Counted from the stretch's first letter, positions 17,716-26,775 are shown. The stretch is 64,000 nucleotides of DNA from Bradyrhizobium australiense (GCF_013114825.1 NZ_JAAVLX010000004.1:620001-684000); one strand, 5' to 3'. Notes: generated by a model from the sequence alone, not told the origin. Made by a program: numbers and translations.

Positions 17716-18998
17716 TCAGCTCCCGGACAGAACCGCGACAGCACGGCTCAGCTGGGGGTCGTCTGACCCGGCGTAGGCCGCGCCTGCCTGGACCTCGATC
17801 GTCGGCGTCACGCCCACGCCCTCCAGGCGCTCGCCATCGACCCGGACATCTTCGACTGCAAGCAGCAGCAAACCGCTTGCCATGAGGAATGCGGTCGCGG
17901 CAAGGACCGCGCCCTCTGTCCGGGTGCCGATGAGCTCGCCCAAGCGGTACTTTTTGAACCCATAGGCAAGGACCTCCTTGCCGCTGCGCGTACGGCCGTT
18001 TACGAGCATCGCAACGGGCTTGCGCCACTTCACGTTCACGAATTCGCTAGTGCCGCTTCGGTCGGTAACCTGCATTGTGGGCGCGCGTGCATTGAAGAGA
18101 TCGAGATATTCGGGTTGCGCGCCGCCCCAGCCGTCCCGCAAATCCCAGATCAGCGCGTCCGCGTCCTTTAACGCCCCTTGCGACAACAGGGATTCAAGAG
18201 CGCGTTGGTAGATGGAGCCGGCATAGCACCAAACATGGACATAGCCGATGCGTCGTCCGTTGGATTCAATGATGCGCGCACTCGACTCCAACCCACGAAG
18301 GAACATTTTCGTGGGCTGAGATCGACCGGTATGACCGGGATTTGCACCATCGAGGCGCCCCGACGGATCTCCAAGACAACCGATTTGCCTATCTTCCCAC
18401 GGAACGACCCGATCGGCTCAAATGCGGTCCCGTCAGCCGCGATTATTTCATCACCGGCAAGCAGGCCCACCTGCTGAGCCGGCGATCCATCTATGACACC
18501 GGTGATCGTGTTACGACCAGTCGACTCAAAACCTGAAATAATACCTATGCCAGGGTACGAAATGCGACCGTCTGGAAACGCACGCTGCAGTCCCCGGCGT
18601 CGCAGTGCGCCGACAAAGATGTCTGCAAGCTGATAGTATTCCGGCTCATCTGGCGTATAGAAACGCGTGTGCGAAGCGTGCAACTCAGAAAGCATGACAT
18701 TGATGATGCGCGCCAGCGAGTTCTGGGAAGTTGCCCGCTGAACGTTTGGAAGATATCGCTCCCGGACTGCGAGCCAGTCCAGCCCGTTGTGACGCGGATC
18801 GTAAAAGCGATCACGTACAGTCTGCCAAACGCTCTCGAACGTCGAGACGCCATCACCGGGAACGTAGGAGTTGCTGGTCTCTCCCCTCAGAGGCTCCGCA
18901 GCGCCCGGGGCCTTCGCAGCCAGGGCACATGCCGTCACCATGGCTGCCAGACGCAACACTTGGCGACGCGAAGGCAATGTACCGATAGCCTCTTTCAT
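17716..18998 (-). pseudogene. S41-family (C-terminal processing type) peptidase, frameshifted
   Basis: The 5' part starts at 18998 and carries a Tat-like signal (SRRQVLRLAAMVTACALA), an N-terminal helical domain and a PDZ domain (SPAQQVGLLAGDEIIAADG). Near 18306-18310, at a run of four A on the minus strand, the frame changes by one base. The family's continuation starts MFLRGLESSARIIESNGRRI in the other frame and runs to 17716 with the catalytic segment NGRTRSGKEVLAYGFKKY intact, including the Ser-Gly-Lys region. No strong slippery heptamer or stem was noticed, so a mutation or a sequencing error is more likely than programmed shifting. The intact protein would be an exported serine protease. 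Confidence 0.75.
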
Positions 18999-19354
18999 CG
19001 TCTGATCTCGCGGGCGACGCGCCTGCCGGGCGCATTTGCCGGCCATGCGATGCCAGCTCGTTACCGAATGCTAGCGCTCCGTTGGCGAAACGACGCGGTC
19101 ATTGAGGTCCATGCCAGACCACGATAGCGATCCTGCCACCACGAGGCTACTTCCCGCAGGACTCTCGCCTGTCGAGCCCCAAAGATTAGCACGGCATACA
19201 ATCTTATTCGCCTAGCTCATGAATGACAGCGGGATGTTGACGGAGGAACCCGGTGGAAAGCCTCGGGCATGGTAATTCGGAATCCCAACCATGTGGTAGG
19301 CGACGGAACTGGGGACGGCTCGCACGGATTCGTCTTGAGCAGGACCGACCTTCG
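18999..19354. other. Intergenic stretch without recognisable gene
   Basis: About 350 bases between divergent genes. I see no repeat or gene that I can support. Confidence 0.3.
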
Positions 19355-19831
19355 ATGCTGACATTCAAGGACAAAGGCCCCGCGATCCGCACCCTCCGCG
19401 GCTGGGCCATCTGCGTGTTGCAGGAGGCCGGCGCGATTCGCGAGTGCGAGGAGCGCGGCTGGATGCAGGATCGTGCCGACCTGCATGCCCGCGAGCGCGC
19501 CCTAGTCATCGCGCGTCAGGATCCGCCCGTCGGCGTCTCTTCGGACGAGGCCGTTGCCGAGGTTCGAGACGTCCTGGGTTCGGTCGACACCTGCCCGGAG
19601 TGCCTGCCAACCACGGCCCCGGTCGGGCAAACGAGCGGCGTCTTGCGATTGGAATGTTCTTCCCTTGAAAGTCCATCAGGGTGGTCGGATACTAGGGTCC
19701 TTGGCTATCATCAATCAGAGGAGGACGGTCATGGCGATCCAGATCGTGATGGACCGCACCGGCGACAGCCGACACTCATTCAATCCAGATCACGTACAAG
19801 AGCTGTTGAAGGCGGAACAGCGGTTCTATGA
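19355..19831 (+). CDS. Hypothetical protein, first of three small genes
   Basis: The start at 19355 gives 158 residues. The first about 85 (TFKDKGPAIRTLRGWAICVL, ECEERGWMQDRAD, ARERALVIARQDPP) match a short family I know from many Bradyrhizobium genomes, which normally ends soon after a CPEC motif; CPEC is present near residue 90. The remaining 65 residues look like random sequence, and they overlap the well-supported next gene by about 100 bases. A frameshift near the usual end has therefore probably extended the frame. The N-terminal part may still fold. Function is unknown. Confidence 0.5.
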   Translation: MLTFKDKGPAIRTLRGWAICVLQEAGAIRECEERGWMQDRADLHARERALVIARQDPPVGVSSDEAVAEVRDVLGSVDTCPECLPTTAPVGQTSGVLRLECSSLESPSGWSDTRVLGYHQSEEDGHGDPDRDGPHRRQPTLIQSRSRTRAVEGGTAVL

Positions 19832-19952
19832 GCTGACGAAGGCCGGCTTCACCGCCGCTGTGCGGACAGGTCCCGGTCAAACCTCGCGGATCCGATCATT
19901 CGACCCCACTGCGGAAGAAACCGTCTTCTTCCCCAGGCTGGTCGGCGGGTAA
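19731..19952 (+). CDS. Small conserved hypothetical protein
   Basis: The start at 19731 follows GAGGAGGACGGTC, a strong ribosome site. The 73-residue product begins IQIVMDRTGDSRHSFNPD, continues with a helix (LLKAEQRFYELTKAGFTA) and ends PTAEETVFFPRLVGG. Proteins with this MDRTGD start and FFPRLVGG end recur in Rhizobiales and look like small alpha/beta folds related to protein-modification or stress loci, but the function is not established. It overlaps the over-extended preceding frame and is followed by another small gene after 13 bases. Confidence 0.65.
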   Translation: MAIQIVMDRTGDSRHSFNPDHVQELLKAEQRFYELTKAGFTAAVRTGPGQTSRIRSFDPTAEETVFFPRLVGG

Positions 19953-19965
19953 TCGTCTTACTGCC

Positions 19966-20388
19966 ATGATTAGCTTTCGATCGTTGCCGCCGGGCGGCCG
20001 CTCCCTGATGAGAGCGACGCGGGCGCTCTTCGTCATGCATGGCGCCGAGGGCACGCCGGAGGGCCGATCGCTGCGGCTCTTGCGAGCATGGCTGTCGCCG
20101 GTGCAGCGGGAGCAGTTCGCCAGGAAGGGCTATTTCGAAGTCGTCGGAAGCGACAGCCGAAAGCGGTACAGGATCCATGCCGGAGCGTCGGTGAACGTGT
20201 GCGAGATCGACGAAAGAGGTCGGTTGCAGGAGGGGTGGTGTTTCATGCCAATCGGGGCTTTGCCGATCGGAGACGTCATGCTCGCCCAGAAGATCGCGCT
20301 GGAAACATCCGAGGGCGAGGTGCGCGCCGTGGCCAGGAGGTTCAGTCCCAGCGGGTTTCATTTCAGACAAACCCGACCTCTCGGCTGA
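19966..20388 (+). CDS. Conserved hypothetical protein
   Basis: The product is 140 residues, soluble and basic. A central part (GYFEVVGSDSRKRYRIHAG, then NVCEIDERGR and GWCFMPIGALPIGDVMLAQK) matches a recurrent Bradyrhizobium domain in which GCHTGKRYRI-like and AGDVMLAQKIALE motifs are conserved. No enzyme motif is evident. It follows the 73-residue gene closely and may share its transcript. The start at 19966 is the first ATG after that gene's stop. Confidence 0.6.
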   Translation: MISFRSLPPGGRSLMRATRALFVMHGAEGTPEGRSLRLLRAWLSPVQREQFARKGYFEVVGSDSRKRYRIHAGASVNVCEIDERGRLQEGWCFMPIGALPIGDVMLAQKIALETSEGEVRAVARRFSPSGFHFRQTRPLG

Positions 20389-20422
20389 CGGCGCGGATCG
20401 CGTCATTGCTGCGGCAGCCGCT

Positions 20423-20671
20423 CTATGCCGACTTGCGCTGCTTGGCAGAGGGCTTATTCGCCGCCGTTTCCTTCGCCTGCTTCTTGCCAGCGATCGGCCT
20501 CAGCATTTCCTTCTGGCCGGAGGTCGCCCTCTTCGGCTGCTTCGCGGGCTTCGAGGCCTGCTCCTGACCAACGCTTCGGCGCGGTGCCTCCATCAAGTCG
20601 ACGACGTTGCTCGCTGGGGGCCGCTCCTTCGGAGTGATCGTGTCAGCGTCGACCTTCAGGTACTTAATGCG
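20423..20671 (-). pseudogene. Possible remnant of a Ku-type gene C-terminus
   Basis: The minus-strand frame ends with ASNVVDLMEAPRRSVGQE followed by a Lys/Ala/Pro-rich tail. A segment of this kind (NVVNLMDALRRSV, then a basic tail) closes bacterial Ku proteins, which bind DNA ends for non-homologous end joining. The open frame upstream of it has no Ku core and looks like noise, so only a 3' relic would remain. The assignment depends on one short motif and is tentative. Confidence 0.35.
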
Positions 20672-20879
20672 GTGGCCGATTGAGCTGATCGAACGAGATT
20701 CTTCTCGCTCTCGGAGGTTGCCGGATAAAGCGCGACTGGGCAGGTGACGAGCGACAGACGGTGGCGACCACAACGCCCTGGCGCACGCAAGGCGCGCGCG
20801 ATGGCCCGCATCCTTGCCGCGCAATCGGCCGAGATACGGACCAAGGGCGAAGCTTTGATTCAACAGGCGGCCAGGCTGC

Positions 20880-21060
20880 TCTCGAAAGTTGGAACGAGCG
20901 GATGTACAGCGATGGCGAGCCGATCGATCCTTTCCCACCATCGATCAGGCGATCAACGGCGGTTTCCCTTGATTGCAGATCCAGTGCGCTAGATGCAAGA
21001 TGTCGAAGGACGTCGATCTCGCGGCGCTAACACACGCCGACGAGCTTCGTGCACGCGCCT
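20880..21060 (+). pseudogene. Decayed fragment of small zinc-ribbon-like hypothetical gene
   Basis: One frame reads TIDQAINGGFP, then a stop in place of an expected Trp, then LQIQCARCKMSKDVDLAALT. This corresponds to a common rhizobial family with INGGFPWLEI and CSRCKT motifs. Internal stop and missing flanks show that it is broken. Confidence 0.45.
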
Positions 21061-21062
21061 CA

Positions 21063-22271
21063 TCAAGAACCCGATACAACCGGCAGCTCCGCGATCATGC
21101 GAATGCCGGGCCTTCTGCGCCAGTGAATTTGTGACGACTCGACCGCGAGCTCAAGCCGGGGCCAGCGCGTGAACAGCGCCTGCAGCGCGCAGATTCCCTC
21201 TATCCGCGCGAGCTGGTGGCCGAGGCAGAAATGAATTCCGGTCCCGAACGATAGATGCCGGTTCGGCCGCCGCTCGAGATCGAGGCGTTCGGGACCCTCG
21301 TTCGCCTGCGGGTCCAGATTGGCGGCGACCAGCATCGCCATCACCCGGTCGCCCTTCTTCAATTTCACGCCCTCGAGATCGACGTCATGGCGCACGTAGC
21401 GCGGCTTTGAAAATTGCACCGGCGAGACGAAGCGCAAAAATTCTTCCACCGCAAGGCTAGCGCGGCTCCAGTCCGCCGTCAGCCAATCGCGCCGCGCAGG
21501 ATCTTTCAACAACTCGAACACCGACCCGCTGATCAGATGGGTGGTGGTCTCTGATCCCGCGCTCAGCAGCAGGAACACCATCGAGACCATTTCATCCGGC
21601 GTGATGCGCCCGCCTTCCTTCTCGACGCGCACGAGTTCGGCGATCAATCCTTCGCCGCCCTGTTTGCGGGTCAACCGCAAGCGCTCTTGGAGATAGCGCC
21701 GCATCTTCATCATTCCGCCGATCAGCCGCAGAAAGCCGAATGCATTGGTGAGATGCGCCATCGAATTGGCCCAGGCGATGAATTTCGGACGGTCGTCCGG
21801 CGGCAGGCCCAGCAGTTCGCAAATCACCGCAAGCGGCAGCATCCGCGCGTAACACTGGACCAGGTCGGCCGGGCTGCCTTGTGCAAACAGATCATCGGCG
21901 AGGCGATCGGCGATGGCGCGGATGTGTGGTTCCATGTCCATCACGGCTCGGCGACGGAACGCCTCATCGACGATATCGCGCAGGCGCGTGTGATCCGGCT
22001 CGTCCATTGTCAGCATGTTGTTGGCGAGTGCCCCGATGAACTTCGGCATCCACCAAGGCAAGCCGACGACCGAGCCGCCCTCCTTGCGAAGCGTGAACGT
22101 CGCGCTGTCCTTCAGCACATGTGCTGCCGCCTCGTAGGTCGTGGTGACCCAGACCCGGCCGATGATCGGAAATTTGGTCGCGACGACGGGACCGGCGGCA
22201 CGCAGCAACGCCACGCCCTTCTGTGGATCACGAAGAAAAGCCTCGCTGGCAAAATCAACAAGCTCTGCCAT
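21063..22271 (-). CDS. Cytochrome P450
   Basis: The start at 22271 follows GTGGAG; the product is 402 residues, the usual size of soluble bacterial P450s. The I-helix oxygen-binding segment AGSETTTH, the K-helix EEFLR (ExxR) and the heme loop FGTGIHFCLGHQLAR with the Cys ligand are present. It should insert oxygen into an organic substrate using electrons from a ferredoxin system, which is not encoded here. The gene follows the extradiol dioxygenase-like gene on the same strand after about 80 bases, and both lie downstream of an aromatic-acid operon. Oxidation or O-demethylation of an aromatic compound is a reasonable inference. Confidence 0.9.
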   Translation of the reverse strand: MAELVDFASEAFLRDPQKGVALLRAAGPVVATKFPIIGRVWVTTTYEAAAHVLKDSATFTLRKEGGSVVGLPWWMPKFIGALANNMLTMDEPDHTRLRDIVDEAFRRRAVMDMEPHIRAIADRLADDLFAQGSPADLVQCYARMLPLAVICELLGLPPDDRPKFIAWANSMAHLTNAFGFLRLIGGMMKMRRYLQERLRLTRKQGGEGLIAELVRVEKEGGRITPDEMVSMVFLLLSAGSETTTHLISGSVFELLKDPARRDWLTADWSRASLAVEEFLRFVSPVQFSKPRYVRHDVDLEGVKLKKGDRVMAMLVAANLDPQANEGPERLDLERRPNRHLSFGTGIHFCLGHQLARIEGICALQALFTRWPRLELAVESSQIHWRRRPGIRMIAELPVVSGS

Positions 22272-22351
22272 CGACAACTCCACGATGTCGTTCGCACTGT
22301 CGCATCAAGATGGTGCGCGGCATCGTGGGTGCAAGGTGGATCTCGCCGGTT

Positions 22352-23302
22352 TCACACCGGCGGCGTGCCGTGGGTGTGGAATGACTCGATCGTCTTTAGC
22401 CCCCAGGCCTGGCCTTTCTTGCGCTCCTCTTCGGTCCAGACAATCGGCTTCCAGTCGGGCGCGAGAATGAGACGAGCGCCGGCGTTGGCGACTTCCACGC
22501 GGTTGCCGCCGGGCTCATAGACGTAGAGGAAGAAGGTCTGCTGGATCGCGTGCTTGTGCGGGCCGGTCTCGATGTGCACGCCGTTTTCGAGAAAGATATC
22601 GGCAGCGCGCAAGATCTCTTCCCGGCTGTCGAGGGCGTAGGTGACGTGGTGGAAGCGGCCGGACTTACCGTAATGGTCCCGGGTATAGGCGAAATCGTAG
22701 CTCTTGTTCGACATCGTCATCCACATCGCGGCTTCCGTGCCGTCGTTGAGGACGATCTGTTCGGTGGTCCGCAAGCCCAGATAATTTTCGAAGAACAGAC
22801 GGTTCGCCCTGATGTCGATGGCAAGGCAGTTGAGGTGATCGAGCCGGCGAACATTGATGCCGCGCGCGGGAAACCGTTGCGCCTGATTCTTCAGGGCGGG
22901 CTTGAGTTCGGGCGGCGCCTGATACCATTCGGTCTCGTAATAGAGCTCGACGATATGGCCATCGGGGTCGCGGCAGCGAAACGCCGGTCCCTGCCCCGTG
23001 TCGCCGTCAACCCAGCCGATGTCGAAGCCGGAGCCCTTCAGCGCGGCGACGCGACGCTGCAGCGCCTGCGGACTGCGCGCGCGCAACGCCATGTGCTCCA
23101 TGCCTGACGTTTTCGAGGCCGTCAGCTTCAGCGAATAGCGCTCGTAATCGTCCCAGCCGCGCAGATAGACTGAGTCGCCCTTCTGGCCGCTGACGGTCAT
23201 GCCCATGATGTCGACGAAGAATTTCAGGCTCTCGTCCGGCTTCGGCGTCAGCAGTTCCATATGGCCGAGGTGCGCGAGATCGAAGATCGGCTCGGGGGTC
23301 AT
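22352..23302 (-). CDS. Extradiol dioxygenase-like (VOC) protein, catechol 2,3-dioxygenase type
   Basis: The start follows AGGAGAAGCCAAC; the product is 316 residues with two VOC modules. The first begins LAHLGHMELLTPKPDESL and the second RLDHLNCLAIDIRANRLFF. Candidate iron ligands are visible: His in LDHLNC, His in FHHVTYAL and Glu in GNRVEVANAG. This is the type I extradiol fold that opens catechol-like rings next to the hydroxyls. It is not LigAB-like, so it is not the standard protocatechuate 4,5-dioxygenase. It lies between the P450 and the decarboxylase-like gene, separated from the latter by a palindromic repeat. Confidence 0.85.
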   Translation of the reverse strand: MTPEPIFDLAHLGHMELLTPKPDESLKFFVDIMGMTVSGQKGDSVYLRGWDDYERYSLKLTASKTSGMEHMALRARSPQALQRRVAALKGSGFDIGWVDGDTGQGPAFRCRDPDGHIVELYYETEWYQAPPELKPALKNQAQRFPARGINVRRLDHLNCLAIDIRANRLFFENYLGLRTTEQIVLNDGTEAAMWMTMSNKSYDFAYTRDHYGKSGRFHHVTYALDSREEILRAADIFLENGVHIETGPHKHAIQQTFFLYVYEPGGNRVEVANAGARLILAPDWKPIVWTEEERKKGQAWGLKTIESFHTHGTPPV

Positions 23303-23344
23303 GTTGGCTTCTCCTGACCGTTGATTTCTCTCAGTCCGTCGTCC

Positions 23345-23440
23345 GCCGCGAAGGCGGGGATCCAGTACGCCGCGCTATCGAGAACAAACCCGAAGCGCCG
23401 CGGCGTACTGGATCATCCGCTTTCGCGGATGATGACATCT
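23345..23440. repeat. Palindromic intergenic repeat
   Basis: Perfect 14-base inverted arms TCCAGTACGCCGCG (23361-23374) and CGCGGCGTACTGGA (23399-23412) flank a 24-base loop. Outer segments (CCGCGAAGGCGGGGA and CCGCTTTCGCGG) add to the fold. Such CGCGAAAGCGGGGATCCAGTA elements are dispersed in Bradyrhizobium genomes. It lies between two minus-strand genes and may attenuate or stabilise the transcript. Confidence 0.75.
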
Positions 23441-23448
23441 TGCGCGCG

Positions 23449-24294
23449 CTAGCAGAGTGCCCGCGTTACATCGTCGAACAGCTCGTCCACCGTGAACGCA
23501 CGCGGAATGAGCTTCTGCTGCGCGGAATAATCGATAATCAGTTGCAGCGAACGCTGCATTTCGACTCGGCTGAAACGCGGCGCCGCCGGCGCGGCGGCAG
23601 CGGATTCGGCAAGCAGGCGATGGACCTCCCGCACAGCGTCCGGATGTTCTTCCGACAATCTCCGGCTCACCACCACGATGTGATTGATTGGCACCACCTT
23701 ATGTTTTTCAAGCCAAGCCTTTTCTTCCGCAGCAACATCGGCAAACAGCGGCTTCAAATCCGGATGATCCGACTTTTCGCCGAGCACCGCGTCGAGTTCG
23801 CCGTCGATCAGCATCTGCACGATCTGCTTGCCTTTGGGCGCCCGCTTCGTCGTATCGACGAATTCGGCGACATGGGCGTCCTCGAATGTCACCCATTCGA
23901 TCGAATCGAGATCGACACCATAGTCATTGGCAAGGATGCCGCGTAACCATGCGCCGGTCGTGGTGGTGAAGGAACGAATACCGACGCGCTTGCCCCGGAG
24001 GTCGCGCGGCGTGAGCTTGCCTGCTTTCGCACTGAAAAGCGCATGCGCGTGTTGAAACCGCGCCAGCACGACATCGGGCAGCAGCACCATCGGCTTGCCG
24101 AAAGATTTTGCCATCAGATACGTGACGATCGCCATCTCCGAGACGTCGAACGCCGTTTCGCGGACCATCGGCTTGAAGCCCTTATTGGTTGGCGAATACT
24201 GCGCGAATTCGAATTCGACCAGATCCGATCTGATCGATCCGTTCTTGAGCGCGGTCGTGCCGGGATGGTCGCCGAGCAAGGTGCGCAGGCGCAT
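23449..24294 (-). CDS. 4,5-dihydroxyphthalate decarboxylase-like / periplasmic-binding-fold protein
   Basis: The start at 24294 follows GAGGTGGCG, seven bases after the upstream gene's stop, giving 281 residues; there is no signal peptide. It reads RTLLGDHPGTTALKNG, then the FDVSEMAIVTYLMAKSFG segment and GIRSFTTTTGAWLRG, as in proteins annotated as 4,5-dihydroxyphthalate decarboxylase, which share the fold of ABC substrate-binding proteins. The named enzyme makes protocatechuate from dihydroxyphthalate. Being last in an operon for the lower protocatechuate 4,5-cleavage route, a decarboxylase feeding that route is plausible; a cytosolic ligand-binding role cannot be excluded. Confidence 0.7.
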   Translation of the reverse strand: MRLRTLLGDHPGTTALKNGSIRSDLVEFEFAQYSPTNKGFKPMVRETAFDVSEMAIVTYLMAKSFGKPMVLLPDVVLARFQHAHALFSAKAGKLTPRDLRGKRVGIRSFTTTTGAWLRGILANDYGVDLDSIEWVTFEDAHVAEFVDTTKRAPKGKQIVQMLIDGELDAVLGEKSDHPDLKPLFADVAAEEKAWLEKHKVVPINHIVVVSRRLSEEHPDAVREVHRLLAESAAAAPAAPRFSRVEMQRSLQLIIDYSAQQKLIPRAFTVDELFDDVTRALC

Positions 24295-24301
24295 CGCCAC
24301 C

Positions 24302-24994
24302 TCAGTCCTCCTCCAGCTCGTCGACATAGACGAGGCCAGCCTTCGCCAGCGGCTCGCGCATCTTGTACATGTCGAGGCCGAGTACGCCCGCGGCGAGTTG
24401 CTTGCGCTTGCCGTCTTCATCGGCGACACGCTTCTCGCCCTTGGCGACGACATCGGCGGCGTCCTTGCGCCCAATCACCACGACGCCGTCATCGTCAGCC
24501 ACGACCGTGTCACCAGGCACCACATTGATGCCGGCGCAGACCACGGGAACGTTGACGGCGCCCAGCGTCGCCTTGACCGTGCCCTTGGCCGAGATCGCCC
24601 TCGACCACACCGGAAAGCCCATCTCGCGAAGCGACTTGGCGTCGCGAACGCCGGCGTCGATGACCAGGCCCTTGACTCCGCGCGCCATCAGCGAGGTCGC
24701 CAGCAGATCGCCGAACATTCCGTCGGTATTATCAGTTGTGCAGCCGACCACCAGGATGTCGCCGGGCTGGCACTGCTCGACCGCCACATGGATCATCCAG
24801 TTGTCGCCGGGCTGCGCCAGCACGGTCACGGCAGTGCCTGACGTCTCGGCTCCGCTCCAGACCGGGCGCAGATAGGGCTTCATCAGCCCGAAGCGGCCAT
24901 AGGCCTCGTGCGCGGTGGCGACGCCGAGCGCGCCCAGCCGCTTCACGATATCAGGCTCGGTGCGCTTGATGTTGCGAACGACGACCGTCTTCAT
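24302..24994 (-). CDS. galC: 4-carboxy-4-hydroxy-2-oxoadipate aldolase-like (RraA/LigK family)
   Basis: The start at 24994 follows TTGGAGGAATTGGC and overlaps the previous stop (ATGA). The product is 230 residues. Family motifs: TAHEAYGRFGLM, PGDILVVGC, GDLLATSLMARGVKGLVID with the characteristic Gly-x-x-x-Ala-Thr segment, AGVRDAKSLREMGFPVWSR (the Arg-Asp pair used for metal and substrate) and PGDTVVADDDGVVV. It should split 4-carboxy-4-hydroxy-2-oxoadipate into pyruvate and oxaloacetate, the last step of protocatechuate 4,5-cleavage or gallate degradation. The adjoining GalB-like gene makes its substrate. The symbol follows Pseudomonas; ligK would be the sphingomonad name. Confidence 0.85.
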   Translation of the reverse strand: MKTVVVRNIKRTEPDIVKRLGALGVATAHEAYGRFGLMKPYLRPVWSGAETSGTAVTVLAQPGDNWMIHVAVEQCQPGDILVVGCTTDNTDGMFGDLLATSLMARGVKGLVIDAGVRDAKSLREMGFPVWSRAISAKGTVKATLGAVNVPVVCAGINVVPGDTVVADDDGVVVIGRKDAADVVAKGEKRVADEDGKRKQLAAGVLGLDMYKMREPLAKAGLVYVDELEED

Positions 24995-25716
24995 GCCAAT
25001 TCCTCCAACGCCATCGGGAACAGCCGCTGATAGGCCTCGCCATAGGTCATCGGCTTGCCCGTATTGCGGCCGCCCTGCACGCCACGCTGCAGCGCGACCC
25101 GCTCGTAATAAGCCCACAGGTGCTTCTGGGCCGCGAGTATCTCAAACGTCTGGCGCTTGATATCCCAGACCTCGTCGATATTGAGGATCACCTGCGGCTT
25201 GAAATTGCACATCTCGGGCTGGTGCGGCTCGAACAAAAACACCGGCGGCGCGGCGTAGGTGTATTTGGCGCCGGGCTTGTGGCCCATCGCCTGCGCGACC
25301 ACGCGGGTTTCCTGAGCAAAGTGCGCCGCGTTCGGATGATCGAAATTATAGGGATCCTCCAGCGCATGAGTCAGCACGAAGGACGGATTGAGCTCGCGGT
25401 AGATATCGACCATGCGGTCGAAATGCGCTTCCGTCAGCCGCAGCGGATAATCGCCGGCGTCGAAGAATTCGATTTCCGCGCCCAGCATCTCCGCCGCGCG
25501 CTGCGCCTCGTCGCGCCTTCCGGCCTTGACCTTTTCCATCGTCGCGCCCGCCTCCTTCCAGGCGAACTGGCTTTCGCCGCGCTCGCCGAACGAGAGACAG
25601 GCTATCTTGACGCGATAGCCCTTCTTGACGTGCAACGCGATCGCGCCGCCTGCGCGCCAGACGAAATCACCGGGATGCGCTGTAACCACCAGCCCCGTTT
25701 TGCCAGCATTGCTCAT
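24991..25716 (-). CDS. galB: 4-oxalomesaconate hydratase-like (PIG-L/LmbE family)
   Basis: The start follows AAGGAGGAAATCCCGATC and gives 241 residues. The N-terminal VVTAHPGDFVWRAGGAIA is the zinc-binding region of the PIG-L/LmbE fold (AHPDD in deacetylases, here AHPGD), with a second His in PYNFDHPNAAHFAQE. GalB of Pseudomonas putida is a member of this family that hydrates 4-oxalomesaconate. The assignment rests on context: the next gene is the matching aldolase, overlapping by four bases, and a LigI-like lactonase is in the same operon. Confidence 0.8.
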   Translation of the reverse strand: MSNAGKTGLVVTAHPGDFVWRAGGAIALHVKKGYRVKIACLSFGERGESQFAWKEAGATMEKVKAGRRDEAQRAAEMLGAEIEFFDAGDYPLRLTEAHFDRMVDIYRELNPSFVLTHALEDPYNFDHPNAAHFAQETRVVAQAMGHKPGAKYTYAAPPVFLFEPHQPEMCNFKPQVILNIDEVWDIKRQTFEILAAQKHLWAYYERVALQRGVQGGRNTGKPMTYGEAYQRLFPMALEELA

Positions 25717-25770
25717 GATCGGGATTTCCTCCTTCGCTTATTGCACGTGCCCGGCGCACAGGCAGCGTAC

Positions 25771-26775
25771 CTACTGTTTGGCAATTCCTGCCCGTTCGAT
25801 CACCTGGGCCCACTTATCGACATCAGCCTTGAGCCGGTCGAGAATTTCCTCGGGCGAGCTGGCCCTGGCCTCGATGCCGAGATCGAGCGCGCGCTTCTTC
25901 AAATCCGGCATGTCGAGCACCTCGCGCAGCGCGGCATTGAGCGTCGCGACCACTTCCGGCGGCGTACCCTTCGGTGCAAAAATCGCGTTCCAGGACCGTG
26001 CCTCGAAATTGCCGCCGCCGGCTTCCTTCACCGTCGGCACCTCAGGCAGGAACGTGGTACGCATGATGCCCGAGGACGACACGGGCGTCACCGCTCTATC
26101 GGCAATGTGCGACTGCACTGCGCTGTAATTCTCGATCGCCATCTGGACGTCGCCACGCAGCAGCGCGATCAGCACCTCAGGCGAACTGCGGAACGGCACG
26201 ATAGTCACATCGACGCCGGAAGTCGATTTGAACAATTGCGCCGCAAGGTTCTGCGTCGACCCGACGTTGATGGTGCCGATATTGAGCGCGCCGGGCTTTT
26301 CCTTGGCCGTCTTGATGATGTCAGCGAGCGTTCCATAAGGCGAGCCGGTTTTGGTGACGAAGATAAAGTCGAAATAGCCCATGCTTGAGACCGGGACGAA
26401 GTCCGTCACCGGATTGAACGTCTGGTTCTTGAACAGCGACACGGAAATCGCGGTGCCGTTACTGAACAGCGCCAGCGTATAGCCGTCCGCGGGGGACGAC
26501 AGCACGGCGCGGGCGGCGTTGATACCGCCGGCGCCCGGCATATTCTCGATGACGAAGCGCTGGCCGAGTTTTTCGCCGAGTTTTTCGGTAACAAGCCGCG
26601 CCGTGACGTCGGCGACGCCGCCGGCGCCAAACGGCAGGATCAGCCGCACCGGCCGGTTCGGATAGCTTTGCGCGTGGGCGATTTGCGGCAGCAACAGCGC
26701 TGCCGCCAGCGCGACCATGCCGGCGCACAACGCAGCGCGTCGGCTCGAGGTATATCGCTCGCGTTTGTCAGCCAT
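25771..26775 (-). CDS. Bug/TctC-family tripartite tricarboxylate transporter receptor
   Basis: The start at 26775 follows GGAGTGCGTGCG; the product is 334 residues. A signal peptide (residues 1-35, ending AHAQ) precedes SYPNRPVRLILPFGAGGVAD, ENMPGAGGINAARAVLSS and DGYTLALFSNG, the hallmark of Bug receptors, which bind small acids by their carboxylates in the periplasm. It lies between the lactonase and the GalB gene in one operon, so the ligand is probably an aromatic acid or a related dicarboxylate. TctA and TctB membrane partners are absent from the window, as often happens with Bug proteins. Confidence 0.85.
   Translation of the reverse strand: MADKRERYTSSRRAALCAGMVALAAALLLPQIAHAQSYPNRPVRLILPFGAGGVADVTARLVTEKLGEKLGQRFVIENMPGAGGINAARAVLSSPADGYTLALFSNGTAISVSLFKNQTFNPVTDFVPVSSMGYFDFIFVTKTGSPYGTLADIIKTAKEKPGALNIGTINVGSTQNLAAQLFKSTSGVDVTIVPFRSSPEVLIALLRGDVQMAIENYSAVQSHIADRAVTPVSSSGIMRTTFLPEVPTVKEAGGGNFEARSWNAIFAPKGTPPEVVATLNAALREVLDMPDLKKRALDLGIEARASSPEEILDRLKADVDKWAQVIERAGIAKQ

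Noticed and set aside
18290..18320. Programmed frameshifting in the S41 peptidase gene.
   Set aside because: Only an AAAA run is present, not a proper slippery heptamer, and no stem was noticed downstream; mutation or error is simpler.
22352..23302. The extradiol protein as the missing LigAB enzyme.
   Set aside because: Its two-module VOC fold is unrelated to LigAB, so it is kept as a catechol 2,3-dioxygenase type only.
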